NCBI GenBank assembly: GCA_003952965.2
Contig: CM025854.1
Coordinates: 16,836,039 to 16,900,038, forward strand
Source: Morella rubra
Lineage: Eukaryota; Streptophyta; Magnoliopsida; Fagales; Myricaceae
Direction: 5' to 3'
Length of the DNA stretch: 64,000 nt
Part shown: piece after piece, positions 1 through 12,203 of the stretch
Position numbering within the stretch: position 1 is the stretch's first letter
Layout: the number at the start of each line of letters is the position of its first letter
Notes under the pieces: generated by a model
What the model saw: only the letters and a program-made list of their open reading frames with translations
The model's database searches: none
What the model was told of the DNA's origin: nothing
Made by a program: the position numbers and the translations under genes

Positions 1-3000
1 CATTGATTATGTGTATGTATGCTCAAGATATTTACTATATGATTACAAAGGTGTTTTGAAATTGAATTTATATTGATTGGTTATGATTGTGATTGTATAG
101 TCAGTGTTTTGAATTTGGTAGAAAAATTATTAGCTTGTTGTATTTGGTTGAATAGCGATTGGTGGTATGGTTTTCCTGATTGAGCCGATCCATGTGTCGA
201 GTCGAGCTCATTAAAATTTAAGTTATTAGTTTTCGAGCTTTATTTTCTCGAACCGAGCTCGAGTTAATATTGTGTTAAACGAGCCGAGTGAACAGCCTGA
301 CTTCGGCTCATTTACAGCCCTATGCGATAAGATCATAGGGAGCAGCGATGAGGGAGCTAGGGATCACGGAGGGGTCACCTTGACATGAGGCAGGTAGTTG
401 CAAGCTGTAAGCTATATAGCTACTCTAGCTGCAAGCTATAAGCTTTATAGCTACTCTAGCTGAGTTCTATAACTGATCCCTACTAAGAAGCCTAATTCCA
501 TAGGATGGGTATAGTTTCCACCAAAGCGATCGTGTTAGGCTACAATCGGCAGCTGTTTCCGCGCACGTAGGGAGTTTTGCTTTGTTTTGTTTTTCTCTAA
601 ATCGCACGGAGGGAGTTGGTGATACCAGATCAGTAGCATTTTAGGCTTTCAGCATTGCCAAGCGCTTAATATCTCACCTCACGAACAGCTTCCATTTTTT
701 TTTTCACAGCATGCAGGAGATTGAGATGCTATCTTAATAATATTTTAACATTTTGGTACTTTTGTTTTGACCCTTCTTAAAAAGATTGTCCCTAGATTCT
801 GTATCTGATCATTAGGATTTTTCACCATTTATCAAGCTGAGTCTTTACTAATATATCAAATTGATTCTTTACTATTTTTCAAATTGATTCTTTGTTAGAC
901 TTCCATCCACTTATAATTAAGAGAGTCTTGTCAGGTTTAATAATAAAAAAATTGGGGCTTAATTAGTCACTAATTTTGGGTATTGCATAATCCCAAAACT
1001 GGTCTCTAGGGTAAGTTTTTATACATACTCCCGCTGTGGAATTCTTTTTTGTCGTGAAAGTTAGTCGTCATTTGTCAAATTCAAGTGACGTTGAAAAAAA
1101 ATAAAAAAAATTCAAATTGTGTTAATAGAGACATGTGTTGACCATTTGTCATAACCACGTGTTAGAGGTGGCTGAGATCAGTAGACTGGTGAGGCAATTG
1201 CCTAAGACCTCCTAATTAAAGGCCCTAAATTATAGCTTAGAAAATATAAAGCATTTTTATAAAACTAAAGTTGAGAAGAAAAAGCCTAATTTTTTTAATA
1301 TCTAACTCAATGAAAGGCCTACAAAATAGTAACATCTTAGCTAAAAATTAGTTTACAAAACTAACATTGTAAATAAAAAACCAGAGCATCCTAGAAATTA
1401 GCTACCACTAGCCATAATAAACTAGTCATACATGGCATGTTGGGTTATTTAGAAATTAAAGGGCGACACTTGGTTATTGACTTTGGCTAATGTTGTCTTC
1501 ATTTAAGCCTAAGTTGACTTTGTTCATTTACAGGAATACTCGAGATTTGGAGAAATGAAAGGTCTCTAACTTGATATGAATTTCTATTCAAGCCAATTTA
1601 GAGTAGAACTGTATCCTATGGGACTAGTGGGAGATTAGAAAATACCCAGGAGTAGATTTGACTAATATAGAGCGGGACAAGAAAATAGTCACCATGTAAG
1701 TTTAAGTTGATTAGTAATACACACAAAAAAGATATTAAATGCATCCAGACAACGTAAGGTTCCATAAAAAAAGATTTCAAGCAGTAAGAGAAGAAATTTA
1801 ATTAAACAATTAACAAAGTTATAAAAAGTTTAAAAATTAAGAAAAGACAACAGGAATAAAGACAAAATAAAAGTCTTCGTGGATTTACCATAAAACAAAA
1901 AGAAATAGGGATTTAGGTAAGAGGGCAGATAAATCACCAAGCAAAAGAGAAATAATAAGACTAAATAGTTAAGTAGAAAGTATAACAAGATCAAAAAGAG
2001 ATTTGTTGGAATTAGGAAGACAAAGGGGTAGAAGTCTGATCGGAAGTAGCAAGTGTGGGTGGAGTCTGCCAGGAATGGAGAAGTCGACAGCTTTTGTGAG
2101 AATTGCGTAGGATCTGTATGTAAGTGGCAAAAAAGGGAAAGGGTTTCCTTTCTCTTCTTGGCACGGCCAAGGTGTCTTCAGGTATTAACAGAAGCAATCC
2201 AACGCTTACTTTTAGCAAGATTGTTTTATTCTTAAAAGAGGAAAATAAAAGGAAGAGAAGTTATAAACCAGCAATAATTAAAACTGAATGAATGAGAGCT
2301 GGGAGAGAAAGTGGGTGAGGGATAACTATGTTTCATGAATGAAATTGGACCTGAATTATAAACGGAAGAATTAGTTCAGATTTTTATTTAGAATGAATCA
2401 GTGTGTGAAAGCCATATGGGCCCATATAAAAACAACAAACTATGCAGAGTTAGAAGGGATTGTTGAAGTATTTACTGATTTCAAACATAGGAGATCATTT
2501 TTCTTTTTTATGAAAAGGTTTTATCGCTGAAGAGACAGGACGGAGACCAGAGCATGATACAGTGGAGAAGATCACCTCTCAAGACGCAAGCAGGGTATCT
2601 TGAGCTAACATTGAATTGAAGGTATGGAACAATTATATAATGGAATTACCATCGTGTGAAGGTTCAATGAATGAAAAATCAATCAATCTTTGAAAAGATA
2701 TAACGAGACAGAGAGGGGAAGTTGCCCAAGAAAGGATAGTTTAGAGAGATAAAGTTAATTCATTACTTAGCAGGAGACTGGGAAATGTAAGAGAATAGCA
2801 CCTATGACCAGTCTAAGTCTATCAGAAAGAATATGGTAGTAAAAGTTCATTCCTATGTATTTTAATCAAGAAAATATAGATAAAGCAAGGGTCTCTCATT
2901 TTATGCTGGCATCAGTCTAATACGACGGAGAGAAAGAAAAAGTGACCGTAAACACGGATTAAAAAGTAAAGTTTAAAGTTGCATAGAGAAGGATGAGACT

Positions 3001-3270
3001 AGCAGGTATTAGTTAGAGCTCGGGACATAAGGGTTCGAAGACGAAATAAGGAATGTAAAGAGAGTTGCAACACTCAGGAACATATAATAGTGGGAAGTAG
3101 GGAAATTGTTGATACATAATAGAATGTCAGGAACGAAAGATAATTCATTATAGATGAGAGTAAGAAGAGCATGGAGATCATAGCTGTAGCATAGGGATGT
3201 CATGTATAAAAATAATGAAAATGACATAAGAAATATCAGTAATGGGTTGGAAGTTAAAGTTGACGTTGAA
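1..3270. other. AT-rich intergenic DNA, no supported gene
   Basis: I see no coding region here. Around 190-300 there is a stretch rich in GAGCTCGA / CGAGCCGAG motifs, a kind of low-complexity repeat common in plant intergenic DNA. Around 1150-1300 there is sequence of the type seen in dispersed plant repeats. The rest is A-rich on the plus strand. I looked on the minus strand for downstream exons of the DUF789 fragment at 3410-3834 and found none. Confidence 0.5.
400..461. repeat. 31-bp direct tandem duplication
   Basis: Two adjacent 31-bp units (400-430 and 431-461) both start GCAAGCT and end CTACTCTAGCT. They differ at two positions by eye. It is a simple local duplication with no gene attached. 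Confidence 0.8.
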
Positions 3271-3409
3271 GCACTAACAAATTGCAGTTATCATTGTCAA
3301 TCGAATAAGGGAACCTTGGGGAACTGACAACCGGAATAATTCAGTCTCCACTAAAAAAACAATCAGAAACAAAAAAAAGATTGAAGAATAAAGACACTGT
3401 AGGTGATAC

Positions 3410-3834
3410 CTCAAAAAGTTTACAGATGAGCTGCTTGTAAAAATTTGAATTGCTGAGAGATAAGGCACATAGTACTGAACTAAGGTCTCGTCGTTGTTCA
3501 AGAACACCGGTACTCCTGCCCCATATGCACTCCATTCATCATAACAATTCCAAAGATCGCCTAAGGTGAAATATTCCACTGTCTCTCGCTCCCATGGATG
3601 CCATAGACGATTGAGGTTTCTTATCTCAGTCTGTTGCAAAAGAACCAAACGAAAAGGACATAGAAAATCAAGAAGGAAAATCTTACTGATTACTTGAAAA
3701 CCACCAAGGAAATTGAAATTACAGAGGAACCCAATTATTTAACCGAAAACAAGAATTGGACAAACCTTGGGGAGAAATTGGGATTGGACCACAGGGGTAG
3801 TACAATGAAGGAAGCAGTCGAGATTAGATTGCAT
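3410..3834 (-). pseudogene. DUF789 family protein, 5' two-exon fragment
   Basis: This is the start of a plant DUF789 protein, a conserved family of unknown function. Exon 1 runs from the ATG at 3834 down to 3766 (23 residues, opening MQSNLDCFLHCTTPVV and ending QFLPK) and ends at a GT donor. Exon 2 runs from 3630 to 3410 after a TTGCAACAG acceptor and codes for 73 residues plus two bases. It holds the family hallmarks [29 protein letters not shown] and [14 protein letters not shown]. Reading phase is kept across the junction. Family members usually have 300 or more residues, with Trp-rich C-terminal parts that I could not find in the remaining 3.4 kb at this end of the window. An in-frame ATG seven codons upstream (3855) is a possible alternative start. 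The exons themselves have no internal stop. It is either a 3'-truncated copy, or the later exons lie beyond an intron of more than 3.4 kb. Confidence 0.82.
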
Positions 3835-6389
3835 TGACACTTCCTCGCAGATCATGACTTTTGAGAGAGTTTAGACAAAGACGGAGACAAAAGAGAGAGA
3901 ATGTTTCAGTTCTCTCTCCTAACCCTGCAAACAGAGGAAACACCAGAAAACAGACAGAGAAACTGAGGAGAGGCAGAGAGAGAAATGAGAGCGGGAGAGA
4001 GAACTTGTCGGGATTGGATTTCCCTTTTAGAGAAGAGCTACAGGGAACGGACAATGCAAAATTAGTCTACAAAGACTTCTATTTTTTGACGTTTGGACAG
4101 CAGATTTCACGGGAACTAAAAATCAATATTACTTCGTGGTCTCTCCTCTCCCTTGGACAGAGAGTCTTCGTTGTCAATGTTGCCAAAGTCCACGACCTTT
4201 CCGTACACCGGAGAATTCAAATCCCAGCCAATTGCTGATAATCAAGAAGAAAGAAATGGCCGTTCTTCTCCTCCTCTTCCACTGTGTCCGTTTTTGCTCT
4301 CTTTTTCACCAACCTTAAAGAAAACTCAATACGTCGCTTTTTTCAAAACTCAAGGAACGCCCCGATGGCAAAACATTCACGACGATTCAACGTTAATGCT
4401 TCAAGTTAAATCAAACCCAGATAGGAAAGCTATGGGAACCCAACAAAAGGGTTCGAATTTGACGGATTTCAAAGGAAACGAAAGCCTGAGAAACTTGTGG
4501 GAAAATGACACGAAGTTTAGGAGAGACAGAGTCCTTTTAGTCACTAGAAAAAACCCATGTATTCTGGGAGAAGGATCGGTAACTTGTCCAGGTTCTAGCG
4601 TTGCAAACGAAAGGACACCGTAACGGTTATCAACTTTCCCGGGAAAAAGAAGCAGAGCCAAAAACAGAGGGACTGAGAGAGAGAGAGAGGAGAAGTAACA
4701 GAAATATCCAATTGGAAGAGAGCTTTGGGTTCTAGAAAGAACGATTTTGTAGAGAACAGGGAGAGAGAGAAATTTTTAACCCAACAATAATTAAGGCGTC
4801 GGATTACCAGATTTGTCATTTATGAGACTCATCCGTCTCTCTCAAGGGGTATCGCTTGGAAAAAACCCCTCTTATAATTCCGATTTCATATTCTTTGAAA
4901 AGTATTTTCTGTATTCTACGAACACCTACCTAAGGCTTTTTCCATTGTTATTTTCCAAAGATAAAATGGAACTGCGACTGGGTCCCTCGCTTGCGGAGAA
5001 GGTAGCATATGACCTTTGAACGTTTCATCCATAACAAATATTTGGGTAAAAAATTCAACTCCCATTGGGGGAAGAGAGAAATCACTACTATTCCACCCTT
5101 AATATTTTCTTTATAAAATCCATTTGAGTGCTGACCGTTTGTTACAAATTATATCAAATAAATAAATAAATAACATGAGAATTGCCTCTTTAGTGATCCT
5201 TTCATGCTTAACCCATAATCTATTCTTAGGTATCATTGCAAGTAAATGAGAAAGTCCAATACCCATACGATGTTATATGAAATCACCCATTTAGAGTTTG
5301 ATTACGCCAAGCTATTTTATAATTCCACCAGTTCTTCGCAGTCGAGAGAACTGGTAATCCAAAAGCTAAGAAAACAAAAAACAAATTATTTCCATCATAA
5401 TTGCAATTGAAAGGTTAAAAAGCTAACGAAAAAAAAAAAACTTCTGCCGCCTGAACCCATGCACCCAATAAACCCACAAAGCAAATAACCGAAAAAAAAA
5501 AAAGTTTTATTAAAATAAATAAAATAACAGGAGACAAGAAAGAAATTGTGAAGTGTTCGGTGGCGTCTTTTTTGTCAAAATAATTTTTAAGAATATTCTT
5601 AAAAATTTAAAATTTTTTATTTTAATGAAATTTATTAAAATATAAAATAAAATATTATATATAAATAAAAAATTTAAAATATATTTACTTTGCTCGAAAT
5701 TTTCGTAACTCAAAATATTAGACAAAAGACTGTCGTTGTCGTCGGGAATACTTAAATCTCCGTTTATTGTAGCTGTGAGGAGAAGGAAAGGGAAGGACTC
5801 TGTCATTGGGCAAAACCGCGTGAACGTAACGGGGAGTTGAGGGAGGGAATAGATTATACGAAAACGTAGAACGTGTGTTATTTCTTCTCTTTATGCGGAA
5901 GCAAGAGAGTTTGACAGGGTCTCTGCTCTCTCTCTCTCTCTGTGTCTGCCAGCGCGAACCAAAACCCACAGAGAGAGATTCAGAGAGAAAGAAACACGTG
6001 GATATCCATTAACGGCATGGCGCGACTTATTAGTGACACCCAGTGTGCATCTGACATATAGAATATGGTGTGGGGTCGATTCTTTGACCAATTGCTTGCT
6101 CGCTTGCGCGTGGGTGATAAGACTCATATCTACGTACGAATCAGATAGGAATTCCATCACCCATAGCTTTCTTTATTCCAACGCACCTTAGGACAAAGGT
6201 AATTTTATTCAGAATTTTATAATTATTATAATCTCGGACATAAGTTGCTATTTAACTGGATCCAGTCACTTGACCGAAATGCAAATGCTATCAATAGTTT
6301 GACATGGACTAACAAAAAAATTCAATTACTAATTTTTTTCAAAATTCTTTAAAAATTGATTGTACAAGTCGGTGAACTAAGAGATGACG

Positions 6390-6500
6390 TCCCGCGCTAA
6401 CTTAATGGTTGGGAGGTCATTTTCTATAAACTCGATGTATCAAATTTGAATCACATGAGCGTAAAATCGATGCACCTTTCATTAGACAAGTCTCAAACTT
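6390..6500 (+). repeat. Possible SINE-like fragment
   Basis: The segment has an A-box-like stretch (GCTAACTTAATGGTTGGG, near 6395) and, about 45 bases on, a weak B-box-like stretch (AAATTTGAATCAC). This spacing fits a tRNA-derived SINE. No target duplication or poly(A) tail was found, so the call is weak. Confidence 0.25.
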
Positions 6501-6653
6501 ACCATATACAGAACTATAGAATTAGTTTTAGGTCATGATATCACCCGACAACAATTTGGCATGACCACGTTAATGTAGTGGGCACTTCTTTTTCTACAAT
6601 TAATTGGTATATTACCTGTTCAAAGATGGGCAAAGACAAGTACAGCGAAACTA

Positions 6654-6715
6654 GCTATTGGCATACGTAATTCCACCATATAGTTTCGCTATTGGCGTAC
6701 GTAATTCCACCAAAT
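6654..6715. repeat. 34-bp tandem duplication
   Basis: GCTATTGGC(A/G)TACGTAATTCCACCA occurs at 6654 and again at 6688, giving a 34-bp period. The second copy is incomplete at its 3' side. No gene association was seen. Confidence 0.75.
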
Positions 6716-8846
6716 GGGGAAATAAACATTGAAAAAATCAAAAGTTTGTTGAAAGTTGCATATTGATCTGCCTTTTTCACTTTTATATATAACAAAGAGT
6801 CAACATCAAATCTATGAGCATCAAAGCGAGAGGGTAAAACTATCCATCATACAAATTTTCGTATGGGAATCAATTCAATCTCTAGGGCGGCAAGAGTCAT
6901 TTACAGTCAAAGCAAGCTTTCAGAACGAACTTCCCAACGCTTTACATTTGTCTGTGGGTAAATCTTCCTTGGCTTGAGATTATAAAATTCACCAGAGAAA
7001 CTATGAAGAATGTGGGAAACGACGGAGAAAAAGGAGCCTGAAATTTTGCCAAAGTGGTAACGTCACCTTTTCCGTCCCGATCAATCAGGTTTCGCTTCCC
7101 CGGGAGAATTGCAGGCCAGGCCCCACTGGTAAAGCAACCACTCTGCAGCTTCTATACTTATCACATTCCAGCGGGCCCTTCTGTACTACATTGTGGCCCA
7201 TGTTTATCTGTCCTTCTCATCGACCGACCCAAATACAACGGCTTTAAAGGAAAATTAACTACCATAATGAAGGAAGGCGAAAACCAAAAGCAAATGTTGC
7301 TGCCAAAAACAATGTAACACTAAAACATTGCCCCCACCTCATCAATGCATATGCACGGTCTCCTAGCACTACCAAAGTGTAGCCGAATTGTTTGAAATTA
7401 TGGTAGCTAGATTTCACACTTCTTGTTTTTTCAATACAAGGGTGGAAGCGCAATGGTGATCCACCCTTTCTTGAGCCCGAACCTATGGGCTCTCTATTTA
7501 TTGCAAAATGTTGAAATTAAATCATAACTTCTCATAAAAAATTTATCTAGGTAAATCATTACAATGCCAAAACAAAATCCGGTTTTTGTTTGAAATTTAA
7601 TATGAAGAGCATTAAATAGTATAAGATAAATGCCTATAAAAATAAAGTAAGAAATTTTAGAGGATTTTAATTCACCAAAAATCACAATTTAAAGTTTGTC
7701 AATGGACCAACAAAGAGCTAAACATAATGAGAATCTAATCCAATCGAGATTTAAAGATATAACCAACAATGCCTATAGATTGCCTGATTCCCGTTCAATT
7801 CAAACTTTGCTTTCGTTGTTTAATTGCGCAAAAATAGGGTACCCCATACCTGTGATATATATACAGGGCCGACGGCCTAATAATAGGTCAGTCATGTGCA
7901 ACATGCCGGACTTAAGCAATTGATCAAACTGTTGAAATGGGGTTATATGCGCCATAATTTAAGGGGCCCCCCTGTAGTAAATGTACGTACTGTGTCAGTG
8001 TGCACCCAAGGTATATAAATATATATGAAGGATCCCCGGATTGACGAATTCTTTGAAAGCTATGATCACCGGATATCATGGGCTACCTTCTCTAGTCTAT
8101 GCAAATGCAGACCAAACTTTGAATACTCTGCACCTTGGATTAAAGGATTGTTTATTGAGCTTTGACTGATGCATATATGTGAGAACTACTGAGTCCACTT
8201 TGAGATTGAGAAGTATGAATTTACGGTTTGTCCCAACAAATTTTAGCGGGTAAAAAGAGATAGATTAGATTATTCGAATTAAATTCTTTAATAAGAAGAG
8301 AAAGAAAACTTACCATTTATAGGTTGCTTTCCAATATTTTTTATAATTTAATGTTGTCCTTAAGACAATGTTCAGATTTATTGAAGACAAATTAGAGCGC
8401 CCTTAGATTGAACTAGCTACTCTCATCAAAACATCACAAGTGCTAACAAAGACAAACTAGAAGAACACTGACCTAAGATTGAACTATTTACCGAGGCATC
8501 ATGAGCATGATTCTAAGAAAGATTTGTGATCACATTTTCATTTCCATTTGTTCACGAGCCATTATCCCATTGCTTTTGGAAAGGTGCTTTTTCAATTTGA
8601 GGTGTGTCTCCACAAAAAGGTTAATTTCTCTTTGCCAAGAAATGTGTTTTCACGTCCTTCTCGGCTCTTTTCATGGTCTTTCATAATTTTCTACGAAAAC
8701 AATGACCCAAAACCCACATATAATATATATATACACCATGATAATCACATATTTTGACAAGACAATGTTATAGGATTAGATCTTTCAGAGTCCCAGAAGA
8801 CTCTTATCTTAACCATTACTTTATCTGTAGCGATTGAAGCTGCTTT

Positions 8847-9995
8847 TGTAACGCCTCGTGCCCAGACTTCGCAAGGATAAATGGCCATATAAAATAAAAC
8901 TTTTTCACCATGGCCAATCATTTATCTAAGACTCTAATATTTTAAAATTAATTTGTATAATCTCAGTAAAATATTCATAAACCATAAAAAAAGCTCACAA
9001 ATATCAATCTAACACTAAAATTTACATTAGAATATCCGATATTTTAAATATTGATGAAGATCTCCCAAAAAAAATACAATATCGAATTCTTCAATATTAA
9101 TCTCCAAAAGTACTCTTGCAAGACACGCCTTCAAAACACAAATCTTTGTGAAGATCCTCGAACTTCTCCAATTCTGCCAACTCTGAAAAATATGAGAATA
9201 AGTGGTAAGCTACTACTAGCTCAGTAAGTAGTAAGTCAATGGGGTTTGAAAAAAAAATAATTTTCTCACAATAACCGAAATCCAAAATAAAACACCGTGA
9301 ACCATACCAAAACCAAAATACAAGTTTGTAACAAAAATATCCAAGGCCACACAATATAGGAAAATCACCAATGATCACACAGACCTCCAGGCCACAAAGA
9401 CCTCCAAATACCATGAGGGTTATCAAATTGGCCACACAAACCACAATGATAAATTGGCCACACAGACCACCGAGATATATCACCAGCGCAAAGATAATTT
9501 TCACAGTATGCTCACCAAAACAAGTTAAATATTTCAATTGAATTTCATGAAATCTCGACAATCACCTTTTACCCAAAATTTGTTCAATTCCCCAAATAGT
9601 ACATCAAAAACCAAATAAAATACAGTACATGTTTAAAAATCTCATTGAAGAACCACTTATCTCAAACGCTTAATCAATCCTTAAAACTTTTTCAATAAGT
9701 GCCGAACAATCTCTCGAAACCTAATAGCACCACCTCAATCCAAGATCCTTATCCACATCTTTCAAATTCAAACATAAGAATAATCTTTATCCATATCTAA
9801 ACCTTTAAATTTAAACATAAGATCAAATCTCTATTCAAACCTTTAAATTCAAATATAGATCACATCTCATCTTCAACATTTTAAATTCAAAAATACTATT
9901 CAACCTCTATCCAAAAAAAAAATAGGATTAAGCCCTATCTTTTCATTTAAAATTCAAATTACACACTTAATATCTTTACGGGACGGGGTATTACA
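8847..9995. mobile_element. Probable solo LTR, Ty3/gypsy-type
   Basis: The 1149-bp segment starts TGTAACGCCTCG and ends CGGGACGGGGTATTACA. It is thus bounded by the TG...CA termini and by the TGTAAYRCCYCG / CGGGGYRTTACA ends common in plant Ty3/gypsy LTRs. Flanking bases are GCTTT on the left and CCTTT on the right, four of five positions alike, as expected for an old 5-bp target duplication. No internal retrotransposon sequence or second LTR is next to it, so it is most simply a solo LTR left by recombination. Orientation is uncertain because the two ends mirror each other. Inside, at 9390-9475, there is a short run of GGCCACACAGACC-like direct repeats. Confidence 0.6.
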
Positions 9996-11058
9996 CCTTT
10001 AACCTTTCTCTTAATTACTATCCCCATGCTTAGCAGACGATGCATCTCGAGAGGTAGCTGAAAGAACCCCCAAAATGCAAATACAGCTGGGCAATGGTCC
10101 AGAGTCAAGCTGGCTTTAGAATAATAGGCCTAAGCTGGTGGATAAGATCTATGGCACTCATATATGTCCAGATGTCCAGTGACTCTCCAGTCCTTATGAG
10201 ATTATTAATAGAGAAGTCAAGACATCTTATCTCATTAAAGATGACTTGTCCCCACCCCACATAACGTGGCTCAACTCCAATGGTCTGAAAAAAGGGGCAA
10301 AAGCAAAACAAAAGAGGAAATACCCAGATGTCTTCTGCACCTGGTATTTTCCTAAACTACTAGACCAGAATACCAAGCATGCATGGCACTGTCTGCGGCA
10401 CAACTTTGAGCCATATATCCGAACAATCTTAAGGACAGGTACGTGGGGGTCATGATAATGCTAAACCACTGTCCAATTTGGGATGTTACATCATCGACCC
10501 CTTTAATTGTCTGACTTTTTGGTTGGAAGTCAATCACCAAATCCTGTGACTCCATGATCATCAGTGCGATCTTTCAAACATTAGAAACATTATTAAGTGG
10601 GATGTCTCTTTCGGAATTAAAATTGAAGATCCTTGTGCAATAAGCAGTAGTTGGGATGTTACTGTGAACAAATTCAAGGATGGAAGTATATGTGCAACCG
10701 TTTCTGGTTGGAAAGCCAACCCCCAATATCTATTCTCTATGTGAACCCATTACACAATGTCAAATATCCATTTCAATCAATTAATGGGGACGAAAATTTG
10801 TGTTCTATCTACTCGAAGTAGAAATCCATCTAAAAATAGTGCCAACAAATAAAGTATATATATATAACACATACATTAAGATGTATTTTGCCATTACATC
10901 ATTGGGTCCATTGTGATTTATTTAATTAATTTGTATATTTTTGGTAATCAAACCTTAAACGTAAGCATGCACTAACCCATGTGTCCAGTTGGGTGCCGCT
11001 CACGATATATCCAACAACACTAGTCAATGAGAAGCAACTCATAGAGAGTGGATATATG

Positions 11059-11093
<35 letters not shown>

Positions 11094-11769
11094 GGAGCTG
11101 ATAACCTTTGTCAATCCCCAAAGTACGTAGCATTTGGGCTTGCAAAATAGGTGTGTGACAAGACTATATTATCTAGTTTGTTATATGTTTCTTAATTTAA
11201 TGGTGATTCACGTAAATAAATTAAAATAATGCCATATTCTAATCCATTTCCGATCCTTAGGTTTGATTTAATTTATCCCTTCATTCTTTGGATTCTCACA
11301 AACCACCAACGGAAGAGAGTGCCCATTGGAAGAAGGTAGAATAATAATTGAAAATTTTACACTTTGTCACTAAGGTACCTCATTTATAATTTCTCAATTT
11401 TCCCTCAAATTAAACATCTAATCATTGAGATTGTGTCTTTAATTGAGGGGTAAATTGTAAAGATGTGGTAGTTAATTTGAGCTCAATTGTCGACAGCTAA
11501 ATTTTGTTTTAAAGCTAGTGGGTACTTGATAATAATGATTTAACGCATTTAATTTTGTAAATTTTAAAATCTTTTGAGTTTCGGGAGGCTAGAGTTTTTT
11601 CTATTAAAAAAAAGGGGTTGAAAATGATTGTTTGAAGGGCCCCCTTACTAAAAAAATGGAGTAAAAATGTAATAGATTATTTAGTTTTAAGATATTGGCC
11701 CTGGTGCCCTGGAGTGTAATATTGAGTGGTTGATTATTTAGTTTGTTATGGACACTTATGCTGTAAATT
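9996..11769. other. Intergenic region, no supported gene
   Basis: Open frames near 10105-10560 have no recognisable domain. A 30-base A run lies at 11059-11088. I see no clear element that it terminates. Confidence 0.4.
11059..11088 (+). repeat. Poly(A) tract, 30 bases
   Basis: An uninterrupted run of A. It could be the tail of an unrecognised retroposon or plain slippage. The sequence to its left shows no A/B box or reverse transcriptase remains. Confidence 0.9.
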
Positions 11770-12203
11770 TGTTACTCATTTCAAAAGCTTAAATTAATAA
11801 AAAAGTTATATTATTTAAATTAAATTCCCTAACACTCCTTCTCACATGTGGGCCGGATTCTCGGAAGCTTAATACGTGCAATATTTAATTGAAATTGGAG
11901 TAGACCTTAGCTCTGATATCATATGAATCTACCACTCATCACAAAGTTTAAACTAATAAAAAGAAGAAGATTTTATTATTTGAATTATATTCTCTAACAT
12001 AAGCAACCACAAGCTGCGATGGGGTCCGGATTCTCGGAGGCTTAATACGTGCAATATTTAATTGAAATTAGAGTAGACCTTAGCTCTGATATTATATGAA
12101 TCTATCACTCATCACAAAGTTTATGCTAATAAAAAGAAAAAGATTTTATTATTTGAATTATATTCTCTAACATAAGCAACCATAGGGCCGCGGTGGGGTG
12201 CTT
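11770..12203. repeat. 173-bp tandem repeat, about 2.5 copies
   Basis: The landmark CCGGATTCTCGG(A/G)(A/G)GCTTAAT occurs at 11853 and 12026, a period of 173 bp. A partial copy precedes them from about 11770. Each unit carries AATACGTGCAATATTTAATT and TTAGCTCTGATA. Units 1 and 2 agree closely over their whole length, and the leading partial copy is more diverged. The sequence resembles a common plant dispersed repeat, but I cannot assign a family. Confidence 0.8.

Larger units (their letters stand above)
3856..8846. other. Intergenic region, no supported gene
   Basis: Short GA-rich tracts lie at about 3865-4000 and 4675-4692, and a CT microsatellite at about 5926-5942. Stretches of AT-only DNA are common (for example 5580-5690). 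Open frames of 60-150 codons occur on both strands, but none has a recognisable domain or credible gene structure. The GA-rich stretch at 3860-4000 is CT-rich on the minus strand and may be the 5' leader of the DUF789 fragment. Confidence 0.45.

Noticed and set aside
3861-4623. Plus-strand open frames opposite and beyond the DUF789 start
   Set aside because: They have GA-rich low-complexity content and no recognisable domain.
9097-9561. 154-codon minus-strand open frame
   Set aside because: It lies inside the probable solo LTR and shows no domain; it is a chance frame.
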